Below are positions 23,930 through 35,830 of a stretch of 64,000 bases of DNA, one piece after another. The first letter of the stretch is position 1. Every line of letters starts with the position of its first letter. The notes under the pieces were generated by a model, which was not told where the DNA came from, did no database searches, and saw nothing but the letters and a program-made list of their open reading frames with translations. Where the stretch lies: the NCBI GenBank assembly GCA_028673005.1, contig CM054113.1, forward strand, positions 64,680,850-64,744,849, written 5' to 3'. The position numbers were made by a program, and so were the translations under genes. Source of the stretch: Tanypteryx hageni. Taxonomy: Eukaryota > Arthropoda > Insecta > Odonata > Petaluridae.

Positions 23930-24460
23930 TTGCTCCTATGTATTTTTCACGGGCGCACAGTGGGCCAGGGTAGGATTTTAGCGGGACAAAAAGCAAATTT
24001 ATTAATGTCATAAAACTGTTGATTACTTTTAAATTCTTGTTATTTCATACCCATATGGTAAATATTTGCTCTCAGAACGCGACGTAACTATACTAATACG
24101 ATGTGACAAGCTTGCAATTCTGCTCGACTTGATAACGGGCGGCGTAACCGCGCGTCACTACTGTTCGTGCGCCCACTTTCAATAGACGTATATGCAGTTT
24201 TTTTTTAAGTTATAAATATTCACTTTACAGTGAATATTGTATTGCCTGGTATATACTCTATTTTTATCTATTTATTTAATGCAAACTCATGGTAAATTTT
24301 ATGCATATAATTAATGACCCTAAATTAATGTATGGTTTTTTAGTTTTATTCTTTTTTACATAAGACTTTTAAAACTCATCTTACGTCGCTGCGCAGAGAT
24401 AAAATTTTATGCCCCATTGTTCTTCCTCTTTAAGTTGCCATATGATTTAACTAATGATAA
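23923..24460. other. start of the WDR47 intron
   Basis: AT-rich, no recognised feature. Confidence 0.4.
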
Positions 24461-24462
24461 TA

Positions 24463-24632
24463 CGTGGAACTGCCATAAGTCTAACTTCAAAGGAAACAAA
24501 AAATATTCGAGTCATACAAAATTCGACTTATGGAAATACGTTTTTATCATTTCTAGTTTGCCCGGTAAAATTAATTTACTTCGAGTTATGGAAAAGTCGA
24601 GTTATAGACGTTCGACTTATTGAAGTTCCACG
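24463..24632. mobile_element. short pogo/Tc1-mariner-like MITE
   Basis: The ends are inverted copies: CGTGGAACT then CATAAGTC at the left, and the complement of CGTGGAACTTCAATAAGTC at the right (about 20 of 24 bases match). The element is bounded by TA on both sides (24461-24462 and 24633-24634), the Tc1/mariner target. The interior repeats phrases such as TTCGAGTTATGGAAAAGTCG. It encodes nothing. Confidence 0.65.
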
Positions 24633-25121
24633 TATATTTTTTACAGAACGTCGGCGACTCATCACTCGGAAGGAACTGGAGGAGTTGTTGCGTGTAAAAT
24701 GTAGCACAAGTTTATTAAACGATGACACTGGGTGAAAATGTGCAGAAATCGATAATTAGACAACTGTATTTGTTTACGAGTGATTTTTCTAGGCGGTGGA
24801 AAAGTTTTTACAGAAATTCGGAGCGATTCATTAAACACTACGGAAAGTTGCTTGAAGAGGAGCTACTTTTTGTTGGTACGGGGTTACCTTTATCATGCTA
24901 CTGTCCGAAGACAGGTTTCAGCTGAATCGCTGCCTCCATCTCTCTCTCTCCCTAGAAGCCTCTTTTATATATCTATAAGTACTATATTCCTGCTTTATAT
25001 TCTCTAATATTCCTATTCTTTTTCTCCCTCTTCCTCTTCCGCTAATTTTTCCCTCTAAGATCGTCCTTTGTAAACACTGTCTTCTCAATAGAGTCACCTA
25101 ACACCATCGAAATCCACTAAA

Positions 25122-25660
25122 GTGAATCCACTTTACGGCCGTCCTAAAAAGACATTTTCAGAAAGTAGTGACAAAACTAAACGGAGGAAAGTCGGAAGTT
25201 TATTGCAATCACGCAGTATACAAGAGCTGTCTTTTGCAACGCAAGTAAGCTTGAGAGCTGTAGGACGTCGGAATACAACCGAAGTTGTAGAAAAGGCTGC
25301 TCTAGTACTCCTCGCCGCATATCAAAAGTGATAAAGGTATTTAGTGCAGACGATAGTTCATGGCTCTGAGGTGATCAATTCAGCAATTTTGTCCGTTGAG
25401 CAGTTATCAGAGGAAGCGTTGAAGGCGCGCAATAGGGATTTAAAAAATATAGATCAGGACACATCCGAAAGTCATCACGAAAAAATACAAACGAGGATCT
25501 GTTATATTTATTACTAGTCTTCTGATCCAGTTATTTCGAGCCTTGGTCCACTTCTTAGAAAGAAAACTCGCAAATTTTCTACTGAAGTTTTGCCTTTATT
25601 ATCCGCACCTAATTTAACGCCTAATATAATGGCTTTTCCAGGTTCCTACCACTAGCCATA
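25122..25660 (+). pseudogene. broken ORF of unknown, probably repetitive, gene family
   Basis: The first 69 codons (25122-25328) give a basic N-terminal domain with KTFSESSDKTKRRKVGSLL. After the stop, other frames continue a plausible protein: a segment around 25410-25450 reads EEALKARNRDLKN, and one around 25460-25600 reads NEDLLYLLLV, SDPVISSLGPLL and FSTEVLPLLS. At least two frameshifts or stops separate the parts. I do not recognise the family with certainty. The look is of a retrocopy or transposon-borne ORF decaying in the intron. Confidence 0.45.
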
Positions 25661-25846
25661 GAGAATAGAATTGTATTGTAATACGCACCTAATTACATTA
25701 TTGTTATTAATTTCACACAATTAATGAAAAGTTGAGAAATTCATTATGGAAAAGTACATAGTGATTTAATTTGCTATGTTAATATTCATTTTTAATATAA
25801 TTACATTATTGGTTATAGTATTAATATCGTCATTAAGTATGTAAGC

Positions 25847-26107
25847 CAGGGGAGTACCTAGGGGAAGGGGGCTGATGGCCTTCAGCCCCCCCCCCCCCAT
25901 AAAAAAAATCTCTTACTAGCCTTGTAAATGTGTATTTTCACAGGAAATATAGTCTTTTGACTTTTTATATTTCTCTCAGCTTATAATTTATAATCATTAT
26001 ATACCACATTTGTATCCCCATTGAAAACGCAAAATGCTCGATAAATTTTTGGTGGAACAATTTTAGAGCTGAGACCCCCCTAAGAGAAAATCCTGGCTGC
26101 GCGCCTG
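25847..26107. mobile_element. hAT-type MITE with 8-bp target duplication
   Basis: Begins CAGGGGAGTACCTAGG and ends with the complement of CAGGCGCGCAGCCAGG. It is flanked by perfect ATGTAAGC duplications (25839-25846 and 26108-26115). A C homopolymer at about 25890-25905 and CCCCCC near the other end match the larger element at 47397-48414, so they probably belong to one family. At 261 bp it is non-coding. Confidence 0.87.
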
Positions 26108-26150
26108 ATGTAAGCGTATGGAAATTTAGTAGATAATAATAACTTAATTA

Positions 26151-27482
26151 ATTTATTATTATTATTATATATATTTACAATGCAATTGGGCACCTGGCCC
26201 GGTGGCAAAGTTACAAAAGTTTAACCTATAAACATATTAAAATTATATTTACAATTCACATCCAAGTTACAATATTCTCTCCAAGAATCTATCATATCAG
26301 GAGCTTAGAGTTTTCGAGGTTCTTGGCAGGCCTTCACAGCTACCGTAGCGGTCACGGGGCCCTCGAAGTCCCCACTGTACCTCACCCTACCAAGCAATCC
26401 ATCTACTTCCTCCAGCTCCCTCGTTAATAATTTGTCTTAAAATATGGGTACATAGTAATACTAAAAGTAATGAATATCGTTTACATTAATATTTTTAACT
26501 CTAGATTTAAAAGTTTTAACATTTCTGGGGAAGGGTTGGAAGAGTTCCTCAGGTAACGTATTCCATTCCCACACCCCACGATTTATAAATGAATACTTAG
26601 ATACATTACTTTTCTGCCTTCTTAGTTTTATTTTATACTTGTGATCATTTTCCCCCACAAACTCAGGTTTACTTAGTCGCCTGTTCATGTCTACCCAGCC
26701 ATTATTATTTACGTACGCATTGTACATTCCTCCTAGCCTGTTAACACGCCTTCTCTCACTTAGCGTTTCCCAGCCTAACTCTTTAATCATTTCTATTACG
26801 CTATCCAACTTCCCAAATTTCCCTAACACATACCGCGCTGCCTTCCTCTGAACCTTTTCTATCTTATCTGTGAGCCCTTTCCTATATGGATCCCAAACAG
26901 GCGTTGCGTACTCTAACGTTGGCCTAACAATGGAAGTGTAAGCTAATTCCCTTGCCGTCTTTGAGCACCCTCTAAGGTTTCTCATTACAAAATGTAAATT
27001 TTTGTACCCTTTATGAACTATATTATCAACATGCAATCCCCAATCTAAGTCTTTTGTCATAAGGACTCCTAAATACCTGCAATGATTCGACCTCGGTACC
27101 TGTTTCCCATTTATCTTGTAATCATAATTACTACTAACTCTCTTATTCGTAAATTTAATACATTTGCTTTTGTTCACATTTATATTATCTTATTTAATTT
27201 TATCCAACCTGCCACCTTATCCAAATCTTCCTGAAGAACTAAGCGATCATTTTCATCCGATGTCTTCCTATAGATGACGCAGTCATCTGCAAACAACTTA
27301 ATATCCGACTTTATTGAAACCGAGAGATCATTTACGTAGATCAGGAACAATAAAGGTCCAATAACACTCCCTTGCGGAACACCAGAGGTCACATTTGCTT
27401 CTTTTGAAAATTTCTCACCTATTCTGACCTTTTGCCTTCTACCCTCGAGAAAATCATTTACCCAGTAAGCTACTCTCCGATG
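26151..27482 (-). mobile_element. 5'-truncated non-LTR retrotransposon (CR1/Jockey-like LINE)
   Basis: Carries the C-terminal half of a reverse transcriptase ORF, a short 3' untranslated region and an (ATT)n/(AT)n tail at 26151-26175. Homology stops near 27482, as expected from target-primed reverse transcription that aborted early. It lies antisense to WDR47 in what is probably its intron. Confidence 0.85.
26461..27482 (-). pseudogene. LINE reverse transcriptase, C-terminal part, frameshifted
   Basis: Reading on the minus strand, motif GVPQGSVIGPLLFLIYVNDL (RT block 4) is followed by LFADDCVIY, which contains the catalytic FADD. After about 40 residues a frame change near 27180 leads into the C-terminal region (KSKCIKFTN, YLGVLMTKDLDW, and the common STIVRPTLEYA-VWDP variant here as TSIVRPTLEYATPVWDPY). 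The N-terminal endonuclease and the first RT blocks are missing. The element is therefore dead. The motif pattern fits the CR1/L2/Jockey group; the exact clade needs a tree. Confidence 0.9.
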
Positions 27483-27727
27483 TAATGTAAGTAATGTAAT
27501 TTCATTTCCAAAAATATATACAAAATATTGTTAAGTTCACTTTTAATTTGTAATGGAATAACTTCCTATTGTTTAAAATGAAATATTTCTTTTTTTAAAC
27601 TTTGGTTCCGCTGAAATCCTATCCTGACCCACCATGGGGTGGTATGTAATCCCAATAATGCGAGTGTAGTTGCCATTTAGATTACTATTTTCGCGTGTCG
27701 TTGCATATTTGCTATCTGAATCGCCTA

Positions 27728-28262
27728 AATCATGGGTCGAAAACACTGCCCACGGGCTATATGTGGCACCCGAGGGCGCGCCATGCGGCCCGCGAAGCTG
27801 TGTTGACAAATACTGCGACAAAATTTAACCTAGAATATTTTTTCCGCAAAATTATGGTCCCAGTACCCATTCTAATGAAGTTTTAACGCTAGTATATTAT
27901 TTAGACTCGATTTTCACTACTATGAAACCACAATCTCGAGGTGACTTATGATGTAAATAATAATCCGGTCCGCCAAAGCTCTCGTGATTTCTAATCCGGC
28001 CCTCTGAAGCAGACAACTACGAATGTGGCCCTCTGGTCGCGAAATGTTTTCAGGGGGTCGCGAAAACGGAATGTTTATCATTTTATTTACAGATTTTTTT
28101 AACATAATTAACACTATATTTTGCACAAATCAAATAAGTATTTGTAATATGTATTTTGATATTAATTTACATTTGACATTTATTGGTGGAGGGATGGGGT
28201 AAAGGGGATCGCGATAAGGTCGGCTCCCTTAAAATGGGGTCGCAGATGCATAAAGTTTTGGA
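27728..28262. mobile_element. degraded hAT-like element ('GCGGCCCG' family)
   Basis: GGGCTATATGTGGCACCCG and ATGCGGCCCGCGAAGCT at the left, and several GGCCCTCTG / GGGGTCGCG phrases at the right, are typical of hAT non-autonomous elements. The part 27780-28060 aligns in inverse orientation with 42600-42870. No target duplication was found, so limits are approximate. Confidence 0.5.
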
Positions 28263-31200
28263 ATCGCTTATCTAAAGTTTTAATCGGTACAGTGCTCCGA
28301 ATAAGTCCTGGTTTCCTCCCGCGCTAATCAAATGAGAAAGTCTTGTGCCGAACTCAGGTGCAGTCTAGCTTCCACCTAAATCTACGAGGTATCCTTCAAA
28401 TGCATCTTGAGTGGTGTTTGAAAGATGGAGAGGACCTCCATTCTTACTCCCTACCCGCCATGTGCCTCCGCGAACCCCCGTAGGATGTACATATTGATCT
28501 TTTAAAAATGTTCGTTTCATCCTTTATATATTTAAAAAATTAACTTTAATAGCCCTTCGAGAATCATCTGTAGTTCTAGTTTGAGTCGAAGCTCTCCTTA
28601 GCTTAGCATTTTTAAATTTTTTATTATGGTTCCCCGCTTATCTGGAAGATCCTCGACATTTAAGCCTGTTTATGTCTTAGTTCCACCTGTTTTATCTTTT
28701 GTATGTTGGTGGCCAGATTTTTGAAGCCTTCCTACTAAGAACCTTCTACAGTTTAATTCTGTTTTTTAATCCCTTTATCTTGTCAAGAGGGAATGGATTA
28801 AGATATTATTTATATTTCAAAACGCATATTCAGAAGCGTTCGAGACTAGATTTCAGGAATAGTTTCTCAAAAACGATTTCATTCCGACCTTTGGGCGTCG
28901 TTTCGAATTCCTCTTCGTAAAGAATGGGTTCGGTCCAAGTTTCAGACGCGATGCCTTGATTCGTTTTCACGGGCGAATATCTCGATGCCACCTGGTGGAC
29001 AGCCTGCCTCTAATGGCCTATCCACTCCTACCTCCACATTTCTTCGTCGCCACTCCGCTTCTCCCTTCCCTTTCCCCTCTTTCTACGCTGTTTCATACCT
29101 TGAGCCTCGCGGCCACGCCGTAACCTCAACGCTACTGCCCTCTATCGCCTGGACGATGGAACTTCCTTCGCGATTGTGTGCAGCCTTGGTTACATAACTA
29201 TCCAGGCGTATTTAGAACTCTTAGTTAATTTCCTCTTCCCATAATAGATGTCGCTAATGAATTTATCGCGTAACGGAAAATCTATGGTCCGTGTAATACT
29301 TGTCCCAAAAGTGGATTAGCGATCTCACGTTATGGCCGTAGTCCTTTTAATGATTCAGTTTAGTACAAAGCCATAAAACGGTGGTAGGCATCTCGGTTAC
29401 AAAGTAGCCGCCCTCAGTGGTTTTTCGTTCATATCGAAAATCAAGTAAGATACCCTTGCTGAAGCAAGAGATGGATGCTCGTTATTTTTAATCTTAAAAA
29501 TATTCAGGGTACTGGTTTCCCTTCCTCTTTGAGGAAGGGGGACAACCCGCACCGTTGGGATATAGATCCTGACTAGAGCGAAAACTTCACTCCTCTAGCT
29601 TCAGTAGTTTGGCTATAATACTATTTCAAAAGTTTGAATTTTCTACATTTGATGCCACCTGGCGGAATATTCATGAACTACTGGAAAAATACAATCGGTG
29701 GAAAATTCAGAGTGATAAGAGCTATCCAATTCAAAGATAATTTTCCAAATAACTCTTCAAAAAACAGTTGAATGCTTACAAACGGACAGGCAAGAAAGCG
29801 ATGAAAATAGCTCTTTTTACATTTTTTAAAACGAGCTAAAAAATTGACAATTTTATAATATAGTTCCAGGTAAGATGGCACGTTTTTGGTATCATTAAAT
29901 ATATGTTCACCCAAAGTGCCGTAATTTTAGATCCGGTAGCTATAGTCCGCGCCCCATTAAGACGTGCCATTTTTTCTCCCCCTTTGATTCGCTCATGATC
30001 TCATTTCGAACAGTATTTCTCGATTTGACGCCACAGATTAGGTCCTTCGGGCAACGGCAAGTGAGACCTCGCCAGATGGAGGATTATTCAGAATGGTCGT
30101 CGTGGTCGACATTTGTGGAGCCGAGGGTGTTGTCTCTCCTCCACCTTCGCACCCCAATCGCTCGAACCCATGGGAATTTTCTGGATCCGCCCCTCTGACG
30201 AACGTAATTAACCTAGAATCTTAAATTGATTAACAGTAGGCCTCGCGGGCATTGAACTTCTTGTTTGCTTTGTCTTTTCCCCTGCTTTGATTGTTACCAG
30301 ACTAACTCTGCTAATTGCTTCGCCTCCGTATTTTCATCACGGACCTAAAGTTGGCAAATTAAACCGATCTTGAAAAAAAGGGGAACCGTATCCTTGGATC
30401 CTGTCATTCGCGAATTTATTTTTTATGGCGTCTTTAACGACGAGGCGATCCTTTATCTAATTCCCGGCTTCCTCTTGTGTACATTCTCATTTTTAAGGCC
30501 GACCTCTACTTCGGAGGATGCGAAAAGATAAATGCTTTCACTTTGGCTGCCAATCCATCGCTCAGAACGGCCTTGATCGCATTATGATGAAAGTTCCGGA
30601 TGAGAGGGACTTAGCAAGAAGAAACCTTTCGATGCACCTGAGTGTGTGAATTAAAATATCCATTTTGGAGGACGTGAAGAGTGGCATTTCAAGTTGTTGA
30701 TTTTTCCGTTCCGCTTTCAACGCTCTAAATTATCTTTTTACAGCCTTTTATTATTATTATTTCGAAAATAAAATCGTATGGAATAAGTTAACGTTACGAC
30801 GAACATCCGTCTCCGTATTTGCTCTACTTGCTGTATTTAATTGCTGATCCGTAAAACCTTATCGCGTCTTCCCTTTGTCGGTAAATCGCAAATCGAGTAA
30901 AGGTCGGAAGCAACCTGATTGAGGCGACTGATTTTTACGCTCTTGCAAATGGAGTTTTGATGGATTTTTTGTATCACTTTCCCCAAAATCGCCGACTTAA
31001 TGTATTCTGGAGCGGAAAAGCGTAGAGACAGATCGAATTCTCCGATTCGAAAGGCAGATTTCGCCGATAACGAAAAGCGATTGGTGTCTCTACGTCGTCT
31101 AGTCGTTTGGTATCTCAGTGAAAGTGGGGGAGACAGTGACCGCTGGTCGGGGTGACCTTTCGCTGAGAAAGTTTTCGGATCGTCATCTCGTTAAGTTGAT

Positions 31201-31530
31201 CATTGGACGCGTTGTCAACAACGAAACGGGTTAGCTAGAGAGGATAGAGGAAGGAGGTAAAAAAGTAGGTTTATCTGTGGAAGTCGAACCGAAAACGAGA
31301 TGCGCTGACACATCTCGTTTGGTAAGATTCGGAAATGGGCTGTGTTGTGTGAAGCCAAAATTTTGGCTCAATACTTATTTGAATAGTTTTGCTCAATAAA
31401 CCAATCATTATGCAGTCGTCATTTGCGTATAATTTGCATTAAAGTCTACAGCAAAAAGAATCTTCCTTTTAAAATTAAATAGTGTAAACGAAACCCAGAC
31501 TCAGCATCATCATACTCATTCTATAATATG
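28263..31530. other. unassigned sequence
   Basis: About 3.2 kb without a recognised gene. A CpG- and pyrimidine-richer patch lies at 28985-29200, where an open frame is present but lacks any domain. A terminal phrase of the GGATCCGCCCCTG type occurs at 30181-30196. Confidence 0.35.
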
Positions 31531-31533
31531 TTC

Positions 31534-31776
31534 GTTTAGTGATGGCGGTGCGCAGAAGGCACTATCACGGAAGGACGAGTCCATCCTTGAGGCGGGACCT
31601 ATAGGGGAGGCCATGTTTAGCCGTGGGCAAAAGCTGCGCGACCTGTTCTCCGAACTATTAGTCCGAACCCAAAATGTGGTACTTCGCATGGCTATGACGT
31701 CGACTTTCCCCTTAAAGGTTCCCCTCCCAAGTCTTTTCCTTTCCCTCTCACGGGTCGCCGACTGCCACCACTAAAC
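31534..31776. mobile_element. putative TIR element of unknown superfamily
   Basis: GTTTAGTGATGGCGGT (31534-31549) and the complement of GTTTAGTGGTGGCAGT (31761-31776) match at 14 of 16 positions in inverted orientation. No clear target duplication and no coding sequence were seen. Confidence 0.4.
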
Positions 31777-32790
31777 AAACGAGCAATACCTTTCGGTAGG
31801 TTTTTGGCTTTTCCAGCCCAGTCTGTACTATTCGAGGCCTTTCTCTTAATCTTTTCGTAAACATTTCCTTCTTTTATTGCATCTTATGTTCCTTCGTTCT
31901 TCCTAGCTCTTTGCATCTTTCTAGCATCATCCCTTCTATGACTTTTTCAAAATTTGACCCACACGTTTACATCTCTCTCCTTGATCACTCTAATTTAGCT
32001 CCTCCATTCCTCTACTAAAACTTCATTTGTTTTTCTCTCAGTGCAGCTCCAGTCTACGCCATATGCATATCACAAACGCCTCTAATTTGCTCATCTTTTT
32101 TTCTCGTTGTCCACGTGAAAACAAGACAACCGTTAAATTACATTCATTCCTTTATTGTCCGTCATTTCCTATTCCCATCCGTCACACGTTGATCGATAAG
32201 GCCACCAAACAAGTCCAGCTTTTACTTCACCGTGATTTTGCACGTTTCTCGTATGTATGCTTAATGACTATTCTCTTAAACAGCTTTTTCCAAGCTTTCT
32301 TGTTTATGCACCTATACGTAATCAGTCTCATATAAAGACTACCTTCTCGTGATAGGTAAATGGAAAACCTTCGACCTCGTCTTTTATTTTTCATTAATAA
32401 ATGGTGAGAGGAGCCAATGTGTTGGTGAGACGAAAGTCTTTGCCCCACGTTACGTCAAAAAGTGTAAACGCGCCGACCGTCAGAGATTATTTTTTGTCGC
32501 CGTAACGGTGTAGGAGTGCCTTCGCCTCGAGGATACAATCAATCGTTTTGATGACTTTTCTTTCGTGCTTGTCTATAAGTGGAATTGTAATGTCAGAGAT
32601 CTTCAGGCTTCTTTGCATAGTTTAATAGAACTTTGCCAGTCCATATATAAGTGAACTCATTTCACTTTTAGGAGAAGTAATTTTCATAAGCCGATTTTAG
32701 GTGGCGTTTGTTGTTCTTTACGAGCTCCTATTAAATTAGATAATCGCCGTTTTAACTATATATATTAACTTAACGAAAAGAAAAGTTAGT
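31777..32790. other. unassigned sequence
   Basis: Pyrimidine-richer in the first part. No gene or repeat recognised. Confidence 0.35.
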
Positions 32791-33735
32791 GATGAGGGTG
32801 GCAACAAGGTGTTGAAGGAAGTCCAGCGGACACTTACCAAGTTGAGGACCCAGTTGGCAGGCTGCTGGGGGCGTCAAAGGGACACGTAAAAAAACACGCA
32901 CACAACAAAAAAACGAAAGCTTATCGGGCCTATGCCCTTCTTCAGCGATAGAGTAATTGAAAGTGACACACCGGGCGGGGAATGACAGGGTGATGTGGGA
33001 AGGTTGATGATTGGAGGAGGCGGGGAGTGGGAAGGGTGGATAGCCAATAAGGAGGGAGTGTGGTAAAGTAAAGCGCGAATAGCTACAATGTAACTGAGGA
33101 GACATTGTAAGGGGGCTAATAGAGTTAGCGGAAGTTGATGCCAGGCGGGGAGAAAGAGTCAAGAAGATGTATATGGACTAGTTCCCAATGTCCGAGAAAG
33201 AGGGCAGGAGTGTCATTGGTAAGGCGCGAATAACCCTTACATTGTAGCAACTATTGAAGGGGACATTGTGGGCATTGGCGTGTAATGCAACTGGGAGGGG
33301 GCGTCTGAGAGAAACGCTATTCCGGTGACCGTTCATGCGGATGTTTAACGGATTGCTGGTGAGGCCTACGTAAAACGCGGGACAAAGGGTGCAGGTGAGG
33401 AGGTAAATGACGTTACGGGTGGTGCAGTTGCTTCTAGAGGTGATTGGGTAGGTGATATTGGTGGAGGGACTCGAGAAAGAAGATGAGGGTAGGTGGATAG
33501 GGCAAGTGAGGCAGCGAGGTTTGCCGCAGGGGTGAGACCCTATTGCAAGAGGCGTGGTAGAAGTGGGAAGTTCCTTCATCCACAAGATATATCCCAAATT
33601 GGGGGGCCGGCGGGGATTGGCAAAAAGGTTGGTCAAGAGGGACTGGTGGGAGGAAGAGGTAAGAATTGGGTGGGCAGCATGGAGGATTGTATTGAGGGCT
33701 TCGTGGATACCAGGAAGCATGCGCGGTTCCAAGGG
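32791..33735 (-). mobile_element. Penelope-like element, 3' part
   Basis: The minus strand holds the C-terminal coding end (33178-33735) and about 390 bases of downstream sequence that align with the fragments at 7357-7552 and 58610-58815. The downstream part contains CTGAAGA (33-strand positions 32945-32939), one A, a perfect 4-bp stem GGGC/GCCC with loop ATAG, then GATA, and ends with CAACACCTTGTTGCCACCC. The 5' side is cut off near a G/C homopolymer at about 33735-33760. Confidence 0.85.
33178..33735 (-). pseudogene. Penelope-like retroelement protein, C-terminal fragment with GIY-YIG endonuclease
   Basis: About 184 residues. RRPPNL (residues 41-46) and HPCGKPRCLTCP (67-78) form the conserved linker with its zinc-binding Cys pattern. 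NCTTRNVIYLLTC (102-114), AFYVGLTSNPLNIRMNGHR (119-137) form the GIY-YIG nuclease, with VIY/YVG in place of GIY-YIG and the conserved Arg and NGHR. This layout is diagnostic of Penelope-like elements, whose nuclease nicks the target DNA. The reverse transcriptase core is missing upstream, so it is a 5'-truncated, inactive copy. The reading frame of the surviving part is intact, suggesting a fairly young insertion. Confidence 0.9.
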
Positions 33736-34913
33736 GGGGGGGGGCGATCCCCCCCCATGGGTACTCTCCGGGACAAGAGAATAAGCAGGCTGTCAGGGAG
33801 CGGGATGGTTTCTTCAGTAGGCTTAGGTTATTGAATAGATTCTTCTTCGAAATTTCCCATGCTTCTTGTCTTTATGTCGCTGCCGACGTATTGTCCTAGC
33901 AAAAATGGTCTGTTGGAGATAGTGTCACCCTGGGCGGTGCTGAAACTTGCTAATTGGGGTGGTGGGGAGGAGAATGAGATTCCCAGGATTTTCAACGAAG
34001 GGCGAGTGAAGGGGAAGGAACCTACCCACGAGGGACATTGCCTTCGAATGCGCTCAATGTGCGCACTCCGGTCGCCTAGCCTTTTGGAGAACCCTCGCAC
34101 CGGGTGCAGTAAAGATAGTATCGTATGAATCCTCTCTCTTTCGAACCGCGAGTAGGGGCGATGGCCATGTCAACGACCTACGCTATCGGCTAGGTGCCGG
34201 TAAAAGGATGAAACAAAGCCATCGGTTTATGCCTTGGTTCTCCTTCCACCCTCATTCACTGGTGTCGGTTCGTTTTGTTCTTACGAATGGCTATAATTTA
34301 AGAAGCTTTTTAGAGGTCACTTCTTGGGTTACCCAAAAGGACTACAATGATATTTCTAAGTACACATTTTGGAATTTACCTCCCCCCCCTCCCCCCCCCC
34401 CCTTCCCCCTCTCCCCCCCCATTTGCTTAGAGTGCTTCCCCACTTCTGAGCTCTTCCATTTCCCAAAATCCTTTACAAGGGACCTTTCTCTATCTTGGCT
34501 TTTCCCGTCATTGTTTTCAAGAGCTTACGAGCGTTTTAAGATCATTCATTCAGTGATTCACTAGCGCGTGCGATAGTTTGCCGGAGAAGTGCTATAAGTT
34601 GCAAGTGTCGCAGAAGTATATAGTCGGTACATACAATCAGGTTTTGCGTTTTATCGTGTCCCACAATTTAGCATTACAGCAGCAGTTCTACAAGTATTCG
34701 AAATACCATCACTTCAAGAGTGATTATTATTTCTTTGGAGATAGTCGACGAACATGCAGCGGAAGAATTCCACAATTATCTGTGATTTCATACGAAGTTG
34801 TTATTGTTTATTTTCTCTATATTAGAAATCAAAGCACTAAAAATGCAACAAGAATTATTATTTTAAAAATTATTCCGTGGAATTTATCTTTAAAAGGGAA
34901 TTTATGTATTTAG
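33736..34913. other. unassigned, with homopolymer tracts
   Basis: A G run followed by GCGAT and a C run lies at about 33737-33766, and an interrupted C/CT run at 34381-34430. No gene recognised. Confidence 0.4.
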
Positions 34914-34972
34914 CAGTGGCGGATCCAAGGGGCGATCGCCCTCCCCTTGGACGACCCCATTGCCCTCCACTG
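34914..34972. mobile_element. very short hAT-like relic
   Basis: Starts CAGTGGCGGATCC and ends with the complement of CAGTGGAGGGC, with a GCGATCGCC palindrome inside. At 59 bp it looks like an internally deleted MITE. No matching target duplication. Confidence 0.35.
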
Positions 34973-35066
34973 GGTACATTCTTAAATTCAATCCGCGCAA
35001 CATTCCTTGTTTCTACACCGAAGATTAAGTCTGTATGACAAGGAAAAGAAAATGTATGGTCATCGG

Positions 35067-35145
35067 CAGAGGCGGAATCAAGAGGGGGGAGGGGCAATTG
35101 GGGCGATCGCCCCACCCCTTTGGGAAGTTTCTGGATCCGCCCCTG
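35067..35145. mobile_element. very short hAT-like relic, second copy
   Basis: Begins CAGAGGCGGAATCAAG and ends with the complement of CAGGGGCGGATCCAG. The centre holds GGGGCGATCGCCCC, a perfect 14-bp palindrome also found in shorter form at 34928. No target duplication was seen. Confidence 0.4.
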
Positions 35146-35310
35146 CCAGGAAGGAAAAGTGTCGTAAGAGTGAGTGGAGGGGTTGATGCAGGGATAGTGG
35201 GTGTGTGAGGATGGGATCTATTGGTGGTAGGCGTCATCGCCCTATGAATCTGTTGGCGGACCAAGACTGGAGGGTAGCCACGTCCTCGAGGACAGTAATA
35301 CTGTAGAAGG

Positions 35311-35390
<80 letters not shown>
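35311..35390. repeat. compound microsatellite (CA)n(TA)n
   Basis: About 12 CA units followed by about 28 TA units with one interruption. Open frames here are artefacts. Confidence 0.95.
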
Positions 35391-35393
<3 letters not shown>

Positions 35394-35689
35394 CTAGATG
35401 GAAAAAGGGAAAGAGGTCGGAAAAGGTCTCAGCTGATAGACGATTTGAAAGGGAAAAAGTTATCAAGATATGAAGAGGACAGTGGAAAATAGGAGAATAT
35501 GGAGAACCAGGTTTAACCATGAATAATCACGGACCTGTGTACGGACAGACTACCTATGATGATATATCGTATATAAAGGCATCTTTTGATAATAATTTGT
35601 GTTGCCTCAAACATCATTCGGTCCAAAGAGGAATTATGAAACTCACCTTACGGCTAAAATCAAATTGACAAAGTACATTTCCCCAATAT

Positions 35690-35830
35690 CTATAAAAAGG
35701 TTGGAAGACCATGCGCATATTTTATGCCGGCTGAATCGCTACTGATGATGGCTGCTTTGTGGCCGAATTGTGAATCTGGTTTTCAAAACCTTTTTTTGAC
35801 TATCGAATAGTTAAAAGTTTGTCAACTCCA
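35690..35830. mobile_element. repeat family P2, inverted pair
   Basis: The right half (35735-35830, +) has CTGATGA (35742-35748), one T, a GGC/GCC stem and GAAT, then GAATCTGGTTTTCAAAACC. The left half (35690-35730) reads, on the minus strand, like the outer part of the same family (ATGCGCATGGTCTTCCAACC). The two halves are therefore head-to-head. Confidence 0.45.

Noticed and set aside
22115..24011. Several open frames antisense to, or shifted against, the WDR47 exon
   Set aside because: They are shadows of the GC-rich coding exon. Only the 22295 frame has domain similarity.
28985..29197. 70-codon frame in a CpG-richer patch
   Set aside because: No domain, no splice or promoter context, composition like its surroundings.
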